Below are positions 41,201 to 48,801 of a stretch of DNA of 64,000 bases, piece by piece; within the stretch, counting starts at the first letter, position 1; each line of letters starts with the position of its first letter. Under the pieces are notes generated by a model, which searched no databases, was not told the DNA's origin, and worked only from the letters and a program-made list of their open reading frames with translations. The stretch is from Spirochaetota bacterium (GTDB taxonomy: Bacteria; Spirochaetota; Brevinematia; Brevinematales; Brevinemataceae): contig JAGUQW010000002.1 of NCBI GenBank assembly GCA_030154445.1, positions 62,001 to 126,000 on the forward strand, given 5' to 3'. The position numbers and the translations under genes are program-made.

Positions 41201-42129
41201 CTGATAATATAGCAATAGAATTACGCTATACCGAAAAAGAAATTTCTCAAAAAAATCAAGAGTTAATGAGTCATAGAGAAGAAAGAATTGCCTATCTGCA
41301 AGAAAAGCAGCTAACAGAAAATAATTATAAAAAGATCAAAGAATATCCTCAAAAAACAGAACTAGAAATTAATACCTTTTTTACAGAATTTTTAATGCTT
41401 TCTGGAGAAATGAAAACAATAAAAACCTTTATTCAAGATAATGATGTAAATGTTGAAAATGAAAAAGATATTCAGCAAAATATCTTGAAAGAGTTTAGTG
41501 ATGAGCAATATAAACAATTACAAGAATTGGGATCTTTAGATAATAAAATCCATACTATTGTAGAAGGTATAGCTCAAAAACAAAAATTACAAGAAGAATA
41601 CGATAAATTAGTTTTAAGAAAAAATAATATAGAACTACTTAAAAAATTGTTTAAATATAGTGGATTTGTACACTTTATAGGACAAAAATATTTGAATAAG
41701 CTTTGTTATACGGCAAATCAACGATTCTTAAAATTTACCCAAAATCAATTTGAATTGTCTGCTCCAGATGCTTTAGATGATAAAAAGGGAAAAATTGTTG
41801 TAATTGATAGACTTGCTGGTGGGATAAAAAGAGATATGTTGACTTTATCTGGTGGACAAAGCTTTCAAGCGGCATTAGCATTAGCATTAGCATTAGCTGA
41901 TGAAAGTGGGACAGGACATCGATTTTTCTTTATTGATGAAGGTTTTGGAACTTTAGATGAGGAAAATCTCTATGTAGTTTTAGATACATTGAGAGAATTA
42001 GCAGAAGAAGAGAATAGAGTAGTCGGTATTATTTCTCATGTACAGATGATAAAAGAAGAGGTGATGGCTTGCTTGAATGTAGAATTAGACAAAAATAAAG
42101 GGACACGAGTTTCGTTAGTAGTGTCATAA
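38275..42129 (+). CDS. sbcDC: SbcD-SbcC fusion: nuclease and ATPase of the palindrome-cleaving complex
   Basis: SbcCD (bacterial Mre11-Rad50) cleaves hairpins and DNA ends. Here both subunits are one 1284-residue protein. Residues 1-400 are SbcD: Asp8-x-His10 (ADWHIG), Asp48 (AGDCFD), Asn84-His85-Asp86 (GNHD) and His243-x-His245 (GHIH). From about residue 423 SbcC follows: NLKIKGFYSYKEEVEIDF, Walker A GNTGSGKS (452-459), long coiled coils, the zinc hook CPLC at 852-855, a second coil, the LSGGQSFQAALALAL signature, and Walker B FFIDEGFGTLD (Asp1221-Glu1222). All key residues are present. SbcD and SbcC are usually separate adjacent genes. A single reading frame with no break supports a true fusion. 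Confidence 0.95.
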   Translation: MKILCTADWHIGKKLESFSRLEEQKIILNQLVEISKQENSDAVIVAGDCFDTQSPNPEMTKLFVSTLARLARGGDCLVLVIAGNHDNPLFLSTSEAFASQVGVVILGYPSQEPSLEENNSAWKVTQTAQGMIEIFFKKANKTVRFLMSPYANAQRLKKDLGVLDTDKKAWEILCEEWEKNIAQDPAIKNILISHSYLLPAKKDSLIQEDAPKEDIGERSIVGTLGGISLDNIPQGIDYVIAGHIHRPQSLYSTKTKAFYTGSPLIYSLSESGQEKSVLILNLGRTDKEYLLPFKKLRDVKEIRFDNFDTIGERLEQEKNNYLVLIWEGDRYFTSEEHQYLRNTHPYLIRVESRPKIVRDDSIIQSIETLHEQSTTDLFIEYFRSKHRDLLPPEDLLSVFDECLQEESTSNVLTKKRGFLPKNLKIKGFYSYKEEVEIDFTELEQKGFFGIFGNTGSGKSALIEAMIIAVFYKVERIGILGAGGKGNFSNSYAIMNLDSNELLIEFIFEIIGVEGVEEYLCRVSATRDKKKHTEVKSKREVFLKEQEEWIPSEITLGEDILGITYDDFRKTIILQQRDFLGFISSVPKENSETLIRLFQLERFDLYYIIDSLEKKEYGEFKTLEVKLQNFEDTTDVALEEFNIQKTSLESERAVLDERIEAQRTLVNKLTQQLEQQQHSIHIQKKFTKMQLDEELFNQAREHLNIIDLVNLDSQIAKKEEQKQQSELTYKNLQNKLIVEKEKLGDIEQQGIESKIQLEIIQTQFNDKQQEWDALIMDNISEQAIIFENRQKDYKRVAQLSEELAKKINSFKENIAQKDKTLQALTECQIEEKKIRDLLGLGVALEYLQDGCACPLCGSEDHPSPYKAGSDGELQEISNQVKILQQQYLKIQQQEESLKESLHTQENNIKQLKDTLGEYTNQAQFDKAYQEIVVQKLAQEKQKTIVREDLQIAKNQYKKLETQTLNYREQYQNQVRLTDNIAIELRYTEKEISQKNQELMSHREERIAYLQEKQLTENNYKKIKEYPQKTELEINTFFTEFLMLSGEMKTIKTFIQDNDVNVENEKDIQQNILKEFSDEQYKQLQELGSLDNKIHTIVEGIAQKQKLQEEYDKLVLRKNNIELLKKLFKYSGFVHFIGQKYLNKLCYTANQRFLKFTQNQFELSAPDALDDKKGKIVVIDRLAGGIKRDMLTLSGGQSFQAALALALALADESGTGHRFFFIDEGFGTLDEENLYVVLDTLRELAEEENRVVGIISHVQMIKEEVMACLNVELDKNKGTRVSLVVS

Positions 42130-42162
42130 TATTTTTATATAAATAAATCTAAAAAAATATTA

Positions 42163-43710
42163 TTATTTTTCAATAATGGTTTTTTCTTCTAATAATTGAT
42201 CAATGATTTCCAAGCTTTTTTGTTGTTCTGTATCTTCAAGGGTAAGTAAAGTGCTTTCTTGATGGAGTCTAGATACACCTGTTATTCCATAAGTATATGC
42301 ATTATCATAATCATTAATTTTGAATTCTAGTTTTTGTTTCGCTGAAACAATAGCTATAATATTTTGTGAATTTTCTTGATCTGGTTTTTGACCTTTGTTA
42401 AAACGATAAATAACAAAATAACGAATTAGCTCTTTATCTGAATTATTCCAAGTAAGAGTGTATTCATTATTTTTAGTTAATAGTATAAAATTTTCTACTT
42501 GAAAAGGTTTGATATTAATCATGTTTCTATTTTTAGGAACTAATGCAAAGTTATTATTTATAGAATTATTTAAATAATATTTAATATTTTTAGTATCTTG
42601 CACAATCCATTTTGCACTATAATAAGAGACTCCATCAACATAATCAAATTTTCTTGCAAAATCTACTTGTTCTTTGATATAAGTTACAGGCCAATTTTGT
42701 TCACCTAATTTATAAACCCCTAATCCTATATATAAATTAACTTTATCTTTGACTATATCATTCCACCATTTAACTAAAACACCATAAGGTGCAGGTTTAC
42801 TATCAAAATGCCAATAAATTTGTGGCATCACATAATCAATCCATCCATTATCTATCCATTTGATAACATCAGCATACAGATGGTCGTAGTTAGTCTGACC
42901 AGCCAAAGTATCTGATCCTAGAGGATCTTCGGATTTATTTCGCCAAACTCCAAAAGGACTTATTCCAAATTGAACATATTTTTTACTTTGTTTTATTTTT
43001 ATACTTAATTTTTGAATAAAATTATTTACACTGTCTCTACGCCAGTCTTCTCTTGTTTTGAATTTTTTACCATGTTTTTCCCAAGATATATCATCATTAA
43101 AAGGAACTGCCACCCCTTTATTATAAGTGATGTAGGGATAAAAATAATCATCCATATGTAAGGCATCAATATCATAATTGTTTACAATTTCCATAACTTC
43201 TTTGATGACATATTGTTGAACTAAAGGATTTCCAGGATCAAAATAATAACGATTATTATATTGTATTACCCATGCTGGATTTTTACGAGCAATATGATTT
43301 GAGCATAATGTTTCAAAACCTTCTCCATTAAGAATACGATAAGGATTGACCCAAACATGTGTTTCTATAGCTCGTTTTTTAGCTTCTTCAATAAAAAAAG
43401 CTAAAGGATCGTAATTAGGATGTTCTCCTTGAGTACCAGTAAGATAGCGAGACCAAGGTGAAAGTTTGGATTCATAAAAAACATCAGAAGTAGGTTTAAC
43501 TTGAAGAATAGCAGCATTAAATTTTAATTCTTGAAGAGTATCTAATATTTTTATTAGTTCCATTTTTTGCGTTTCTTTAGATGAACCTTGTGTAGTAGGC
43601 CAATCAATATTAAAAACAGTGGCTATCCAAGCTGCTCGTAATTCTCGTTTGGGTTCTGTAGAAAATATAAATACAGGTATAAATAATAAAGCCATTAATA
43701 AAATTCGCAT
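42163..43710 (-). CDS. Exported glycoside hydrolase-like protein (GHL10/DUF187, YngK family)
   Basis: The 515-residue protein has a signal peptide (MRILLMALLFIPVFIFS) and a TIM-barrel GHL10 domain starting PKRELRAAWIATVFNIDWP, with FNAAILQVKPTSDVFY, ETHVWVNPYRI, and the DALHMDDYFYPYI segment that carries acidic residues expected for catalysis. GHL10 proteins are thought to act on cell-wall glycans. After the barrel (from about residue 390) a fibronectin-III-like domain follows (NEYTLTWNNSDKELIRYFVI). An AAGGA site precedes the start. It is convergent with the sbcDC gene. The substrate is unknown. Confidence 0.88.
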   Translation of the reverse strand: MRILLMALLFIPVFIFSTEPKRELRAAWIATVFNIDWPTTQGSSKETQKMELIKILDTLQELKFNAAILQVKPTSDVFYESKLSPWSRYLTGTQGEHPNYDPLAFFIEEAKKRAIETHVWVNPYRILNGEGFETLCSNHIARKNPAWVIQYNNRYYFDPGNPLVQQYVIKEVMEIVNNYDIDALHMDDYFYPYITYNKGVAVPFNDDISWEKHGKKFKTREDWRRDSVNNFIQKLSIKIKQSKKYVQFGISPFGVWRNKSEDPLGSDTLAGQTNYDHLYADVIKWIDNGWIDYVMPQIYWHFDSKPAPYGVLVKWWNDIVKDKVNLYIGLGVYKLGEQNWPVTYIKEQVDFARKFDYVDGVSYYSAKWIVQDTKNIKYYLNNSINNNFALVPKNRNMINIKPFQVENFILLTKNNEYTLTWNNSDKELIRYFVIYRFNKGQKPDQENSQNIIAIVSAKQKLEFKINDYDNAYTYGITGVSRLHQESTLLTLEDTEQQKSLEIIDQLLEEKTIIEK

Positions 43711-43775
43711 GGAACATCCTTGATTTCATTTGTATAAGTTTTAGATAACGGAATTAATAAAATTTTCTTTATATC

Positions 43776-43804
43776 TTGTAGGAATATTAATATTGTGTTA
43801 TACT
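43776..43804 (+). promoter_or_regulatory. Promoter of the HAD phosphatase gene
   Basis: TTGTAG and TATACT are 17 bases apart, 29 bases before the ATG at 43834. Confidence 0.6.
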
Positions 43805-43833
43805 TATTAAAGTAATTTGAAGGATTTGTAGAA

Positions 43834-44712
43834 ATGAAAAATCTAAAAATAAAATTAGAGCAGGATCTAAAAGATTTTGATGCTAAAAAAATCAAAGCAA
43901 TTGCTATAGATATTGATGGAACATTGATTAATGAACATACTATTTGTACAGAACGAACAGAAAAAGCAGTCAAAGCATTAATACAAACAGGACGAGAAGT
44001 ATATATTGTTACAGGAAGATCAACACTAACAGCAATGCCATTTGCAAAACAAATAGGTATCCCAAATTATATGATCAACTACAATGGAGCTTCTGTTTGG
44101 AATATGCAAACTCAAAAGCGTGAGAATGAACATACATTGGCTAGTAATATCATACAAATTCTTATCAAGCTTCTTAGAGATCGTCAGATGATGTCTTTAG
44201 CCTATGTAAATGATCAATTTTATTATGAAATAGAGAATGCATATTTGGAACAATATTTCAAACGAATTACTATTCTTGGCTTTAAAAAACCATTGGATGA
44301 GTTACCTATGGATCTTTTTCACAAATTATTTATTATGGGATCAGATGAAGAAATTATAGAAATGCATAAACTTCTTAGTGAGAATTATGGAGATCAACTA
44401 TCTATATTTTTAACAACACCGGGTATGCACAATATTACACATCCTGAAAATCCTGCTCGTTGTATAGAATTAATGGCAAAAGGTGTTAACAAAGGTGAAG
44501 CATTAACTGCGTTATTAAAACAACAAAATATCACGATGGATGAAGTTGTTGCCTTTGGTGATGATAATAACGATATAGAAATGTTAGAATCTGTAGCTTG
44601 GGGGGTTGCTATGCATAATGCTAGATCTACAGTTAAAAAAGTAGCACGATTAGAAACCTTATCTCATAATGATGATGGGGTAGCCTATTTCATTGAAAAC
44701 TATCTTCTATAA
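43834..44712 (+). CDS. HAD-superfamily phosphatase, Cof type
   Basis: The 292-residue protein is a Cof-type (HAD-IIB) hydrolase. Motif I is IAIDIDGTLINEH (nucleophile and acid/base aspartates), motif II is VTGRS, and the C-terminal motif is VVAFGDDNNDIEML with the metal-binding aspartates. The segment MINYNGASVW is typical of the family. Residues 1-20 are an extra helix before motif I. Cof-type enzymes dephosphorylate sugar phosphates or cofactors such as FMN and PLP; the substrate here cannot be read. It stands alone between its promoter and a terminator. Confidence 0.9.
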   Translation: MKNLKIKLEQDLKDFDAKKIKAIAIDIDGTLINEHTICTERTEKAVKALIQTGREVYIVTGRSTLTAMPFAKQIGIPNYMINYNGASVWNMQTQKRENEHTLASNIIQILIKLLRDRQMMSLAYVNDQFYYEIENAYLEQYFKRITILGFKKPLDELPMDLFHKLFIMGSDEEIIEMHKLLSENYGDQLSIFLTTPGMHNITHPENPARCIELMAKGVNKGEALTALLKQQNITMDEVVAFGDDNNDIEMLESVAWGVAMHNARSTVKKVARLETLSHNDDGVAYFIENYLL

Positions 44713-44733
44713 AAATTATCCTAAAATCAAATA

Positions 44734-44760
44734 AAAAGAGCTATATTATATAGCTCTTTT
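44734..44760. terminator. Bidirectional terminator between the HAD gene and the OMP gene
   Basis: AAAAGAGCTATA and TATAGCTCTTTT form a perfect 12-bp stem between two convergent genes. Confidence 0.88.
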
Positions 44761-44788
44761 ATTTTTATATAAATCAAAAATATATATA

Positions 44789-45682
44789 TTAATTATTTTT
44801 GATATCTTTTTGTGCAAAGTCTAAAATAAAGATAAGACCAGCTCTAATTTGTATATCAAAAGGATTTTTATCTGGAAAAAATGCCCACTCATTAAAGTCA
44901 GAATTATAAATATTCCATTGTATTCTTGTCCAAAGAGTGATACCATTCCCTAATATAAAATCCAAACGAGCGTAGTGTTCCATAGGGATACTTTCTTTTT
45001 TGGAAATGCCACTATTATAAAACAGACCATTATTAACTATAAACTTAGAAAACCATCTAAAACCTATGTTTTTATGAAATTGTACATAATATAAGAATTC
45101 AAGAGAAGGACTGTTAATCCAAAATTTGTCAATTTGCCCATTAACTTCACTTATTTGATTTCCTGCAAGAAAAAATCCAAAAATAAATTCAGATAACAAA
45201 AAATGTCCAAAATTTCCATTGATAGGATTTGTAAAATTAGCTATATAACGAGATCTAAATTCTAATCTACTTTCACTATTAGCATGTAAAGTAAACCATG
45301 GTGAGATATTCATAAAAGCTTGAAATACAAAATAAAAACTTTCGTCGTCTGTTCTATCGTATACAACACCATCTTCATTATATCCTACACTTCCTCCCAC
45401 TTCCAAACCTGCACCAAAAGAGATCCAATTGTAATTAGGTACAGATGCAGCATAATATATCTCCCAAGCAAAGCTATTATTAGCCCATAACTCGGTAGAA
45501 TCAGATTTATATAAATTTCCTGAATTTACAGAAGCTTCCATACCTAGATAATTCACTGGTTTTATTTTATTTTTCCATGAGGATTTTGATGGAATAGCAA
45601 AGCCTTCTGTGTCTGTAGACTGAGCGAAAATGCTAATATTATTTAATAATAATATTAGCATTGTTATGTATAGATACTTCAT
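44789..45682 (-). CDS. Probable outer-membrane beta-barrel protein
   Basis: The 297-residue protein has a signal peptide (MKYLYITMLILLLNNISIFAQ) and alternating amphipathic strands with many aromatic residues (FAWEIYYAASVPNYNWISFG, ESFYFVFQAFMNISPWFTLH, FRWFSKFIVNNGLFY). The late strand GLIFILDFA looks like a barrel closing strand, but charged residues (QKDIKNN) follow it. I do not recognise the family. The hairpin at 45629-45662 is inside the signal-peptide codons. It may be a spirochaetal porin-like protein. Confidence 0.65.
   Translation of the reverse strand: MKYLYITMLILLLNNISIFAQSTDTEGFAIPSKSSWKNKIKPVNYLGMEASVNSGNLYKSDSTELWANNSFAWEIYYAASVPNYNWISFGAGLEVGGSVGYNEDGVVYDRTDDESFYFVFQAFMNISPWFTLHANSESRLEFRSRYIANFTNPINGNFGHFLLSEFIFGFFLAGNQISEVNGQIDKFWINSPSLEFLYYVQFHKNIGFRWFSKFIVNNGLFYNSGISKKESIPMEHYARLDFILGNGITLWTRIQWNIYNSDFNEWAFFPDKNPFDIQIRAGLIFILDFAQKDIKNN
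45629..45662. repeat. 15-bp perfect inverted repeat in the signal-peptide coding region
   Basis: Arms 45629-45643 and 45648-45662 with a 4-base loop lie 21-54 bases into the OMP gene. In mRNA the hairpin would form shortly after the start codon and could affect translation. Confidence 0.9.
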
Positions 45683-45748
45683 TAGAATATCTCCAATATA
45701 TATTGATATATACTAATATATTAATATTTATAGAGGAACGTCAAATTA

Positions 45749-47464
45749 TTATTTGGAAATAAATTTTTGAGACTTTTTAATTTGATTGTGAAGACTTTTT
45801 AATCCATCTAAGGTGTCTTTACAAATACTATGAAGTATGAACAGATGTTCTTCTTGAGATATTGTGTCATTAAGAGTCTGTGCTTTTTGAATAGATTCTT
45901 GAATAGCAATAGAAATAAATAAAGAAATTTTGTGATTTTCGGGAGATGATAATAGATGTTGCAAGCGTGTTGATTCTTTAAGAGCCATATCTAAGTTTTT
46001 ATTTTTGTAAGCTTTACTTATTGATATTAAGATTTGAGAACAAGTAGGGATGAGCTTTTTTGTATTTATAACAATATTGTCCAAAAATTTAATATATTGT
46101 TCTTTTTGTATAGAATGTTGAATAGTTAATATTTTTTTGTCTATTTTTTTAGTTAATAAAGAAAAAGCTTGTTCTATAGTGGTGTGTTCAGCTCCATCTA
46201 AATAAGCACCATCCATTCCTGCAATGATTATTTGTGCTTTGCTCTTTGGTATTTCTTGAGAAAACCAATCTCGAAAAAGTATAAAACGAGCATCTGCATA
46301 CACAGTGGTGTTAGGAAGACGACCTTTTATTTGCTGAGAATGTGAGGTATGAGTTGTCTTGGCTTGTAATGTGTGGTAAGAATTCAAACGATGATGTGAT
46401 GTGCGTGAAAATTCTGACAATATATTTCCAGAACTGTGTGTTTTTTGTTTGGTAAAAGATAAATCTTGTCCAATCATAATTATAGGATTTGCGTCTATTT
46501 TACGTGCAAAATCAAAAGCTGAAGTAGATACTGAGCCTCCGGATGCCAAAAGACCACAAGATCCCCAAAATTCTTGAAATGGTGTATACAGAGGAAAAAC
46601 AGAATCCATAAGAATAATATTTTGATCTTTATATCCTTCAAAGGAACTATCATGAATAGCTGGATCTGCTACAAGAATATGATTTTTATTTAAACTGTAG
46701 CGTAGGTAGAGAGAATTTTTTTCTTGAGGATCTACAGTGATAACAAAATCAGGATTGATATGTACTTGCTGAAGGATAGATAAAGCCGTATCACAAGCAA
46801 TCAATATAGCATGACTTTGTTGTTTTTGTAAGAAAGGTAGGCTTGCTTCAAGAGAGGGGCCTGCTCCTATAACAATAGCTGGTTTTTGAGATGCCCAATC
46901 AAGATAAGGAATAAGTTTTTGACTTATAAAATAGCGATGCATATTGCGAAAAATATTTTTAGTCCATATTTTACCAAAACGAAGAAGAGTTGCATTACCA
47001 ACTTCATATTTTCGAATACCAGCCGCGATATAGTCTTTTATAGTTATAAATTGATCGGGGAATAATTCACTATAAGGTCTATGAATAGTAAATGATATAT
47101 TATTTAATTTTTTATCTTGGATAATTTGACTGATATTTGTTAATTCTTGAATAAATATTACTCTAGGATTGTCTAAAAGTACTTGTAATTCAGGTTTTAT
47201 TTGTAGTACCGTATCAAAAATGATAGAAACGGGTTCAAAAACAATACAAATACTATTTGTTTCTTCAAGTATTTTTTCCAATAGATATCCAAAACCAAGA
47301 CCACCGATAAAATAAGTGGGATGATTTGGAGATAGTTGAGTAAAAATTTTATTAGCTTCAGCTTTAGGGCGTGAGGAATGTAAGCGGATTACGCGTTGGT
47401 TTTGAGCAATAATTAAGTTGAATGTATTATCTATATTAGTAATATTTTCTTGAATTCGAAGCAT
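45749..47464 (-). CDS. DUF115 (MptE/Maf-like) protein, possible flagellin glycosyltransferase
   Basis: The 571-residue cytoplasmic protein has the DUF115 core: KPAIVIGAGPSLEASLPFL, HAILIACDTALSILQQ, PDFVITVDPQ, FGSCGLLASGGSVSTSAFDF and IMIGQDLSFT. DUF115 proteins include MptE-like enzymes and the motility accessory factors (Maf), which attach nonulosonic sugars to flagellin; spirochaetes encode several. An N-terminal domain of about 190 residues precedes the core. Given the PseG-like fusion in this window a role in sugar attachment is plausible. It follows the tandem DUF502 gene after four bases. Confidence 0.85.
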   Translation of the reverse strand: MLRIQENITNIDNTFNLIIAQNQRVIRLHSSRPKAEANKIFTQLSPNHPTYFIGGLGFGYLLEKILEETNSICIVFEPVSIIFDTVLQIKPELQVLLDNPRVIFIQELTNISQIIQDKKLNNISFTIHRPYSELFPDQFITIKDYIAAGIRKYEVGNATLLRFGKIWTKNIFRNMHRYFISQKLIPYLDWASQKPAIVIGAGPSLEASLPFLQKQQSHAILIACDTALSILQQVHINPDFVITVDPQEKNSLYLRYSLNKNHILVADPAIHDSSFEGYKDQNIILMDSVFPLYTPFQEFWGSCGLLASGGSVSTSAFDFARKIDANPIIMIGQDLSFTKQKTHSSGNILSEFSRTSHHRLNSYHTLQAKTTHTSHSQQIKGRLPNTTVYADARFILFRDWFSQEIPKSKAQIIIAGMDGAYLDGAEHTTIEQAFSLLTKKIDKKILTIQHSIQKEQYIKFLDNIVINTKKLIPTCSQILISISKAYKNKNLDMALKESTRLQHLLSSPENHKISLFISIAIQESIQKAQTLNDTISQEEHLFILHSICKDTLDGLKSLHNQIKKSQKFISK

Positions 47465-47468
47465 TTAA

Positions 47469-48776
47469 TTATTTTTCATCATCTGTTAAAATACCACCAG
47501 ATATCACTATTCCGAAAGCTTTGTCTGTAGACATATCTAAGGGAATTAACTTATCAGTGTTCACTAATATAAACCAACCTGTAGTAGGAATAGGTGTTGT
47601 TGGTATAAAAACAGTTGAAATATTTTTATTAGTACAATCGGTAATGTAAGAACTATCTTTTCCTGTAATAAATCCTATGGCATAAGTAGATTGAGTTGGA
47701 AAAGGAACTAGCACTGCTTTGTCAAAAGTACTATTTTTGGAAGGATCGGGTGAAAACACTTTAGTAATTTGTTCTACAATACCATAAACTTTGTTAAACA
47801 TAGGGATATTATTGAATAATTTATGAGAAAGAGATTTTACCCATAAACCAAAAGCACTTTCTCCTAAAAATCCAATAATAATAATGATAATAGTAAGAAT
47901 AGCAGTAATAATAATATTAATAATGAATTCATAGTATTGATCAGGGATACTTGCTGGAAGTATTTGAGGAAGTAGTTTTGAGATATTAGTAGTAAATTGA
48001 TACAAATGATTAAAAACCCATCCTAATATAGCTATAGTTGCTGATATAGGAGTTAGTAAGAGAATCCCATTTAGAAACCAAATTCGCAAAATATTAGATC
48101 GTTGAGGAATATCAATAATTTTTGGTAATGGACTATTGGCACTATTTTCTTGTAAAGATCCAACAGAGATAACAGTAGTCATTGCTTGCCCGCTATTTAG
48201 TTTGCAAGGCGTTATTTTATCTTTTTTACAAAGAAGAAAAAATCCAGCAGATACTACAGGAGCAGAAGGAACATAAACTGTTATCCAATTATCTCCCTCT
48301 TTTTCACCCAAAAGATGTCTTGCGTGGGTAGAGGTAACAAAAGCAATACTTTGTGAATATTCATTAGGGTAAGGAATCATCACACTTTCTGAAATACCTG
48401 TAGTTAAATTATTTGAGTTATCTTGTTGGAAAACACTTTCTGTAATTTTTTTAAAGGTAGTATAAATAGGTCTTATAAAAGTAGGTTTCATAAGTATTTG
48501 ATCTATTAAAAAAGAAAAAAATTTACCTAAAAATGTAGATGCTAACATTCCAAAAATGAAAATGATCAAAATAATACATAATAAATATAAGAGATCTACA
48601 ATACTGTTGATATAAACCTGTTCTGTAATAAATATGGGTATTATACTAGATAAATCAGGGATGAAACTTCTTAATAAAGACCAACCCCAATAGACAAGCC
48701 CTAATGTCACTCCGAAAGGTAGAATTAGTAGTATTCCGTCTTTAAATGCATGTGTAATAGAAATTCTTTTTTTCAT
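47469..48776 (-). CDS. Membrane protein with two tandem DUF502 domains
   Basis: The 435-residue protein is an internal duplication. The first half (1-210) has two membrane helices, the motif IRPIYTTFKKITESVF, SVMIPYPNEYSQSIAFVTS and VYVPSAPVVSAGFFLLCKKD. The second half (230-435) repeats this: FNNIPMFNKVYGIVEQITKVF, AVLVPFPTQSTYAIGFITG, and VFIPTTPIPTTGWFILVNTD. These are the signatures of DUF502, normally a single ~200-residue domain. The function of DUF502 is unknown. The second half has kept the motifs, so both may be active. It lies between the PBP and the DUF115 genes in one operon. Confidence 0.88.
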   Translation of the reverse strand: MKKRISITHAFKDGILLILPFGVTLGLVYWGWSLLRSFIPDLSSIIPIFITEQVYINSIVDLLYLLCIILIIFIFGMLASTFLGKFFSFLIDQILMKPTFIRPIYTTFKKITESVFQQDNSNNLTTGISESVMIPYPNEYSQSIAFVTSTHARHLLGEKEGDNWITVYVPSAPVVSAGFFLLCKKDKITPCKLNSGQAMTTVISVGSLQENSANSPLPKIIDIPQRSNILRIWFLNGILLLTPISATIAILGWVFNHLYQFTTNISKLLPQILPASIPDQYYEFIINIIITAILTIIIIIIGFLGESAFGLWVKSLSHKLFNNIPMFNKVYGIVEQITKVFSPDPSKNSTFDKAVLVPFPTQSTYAIGFITGKDSSYITDCTNKNISTVFIPTTPIPTTGWFILVNTDKLIPLDMSTDKAFGIVISGGILTDDEK

Positions 48777-48801
48777 TGTATCTTCCTTATTATATTTTTA
48801 A

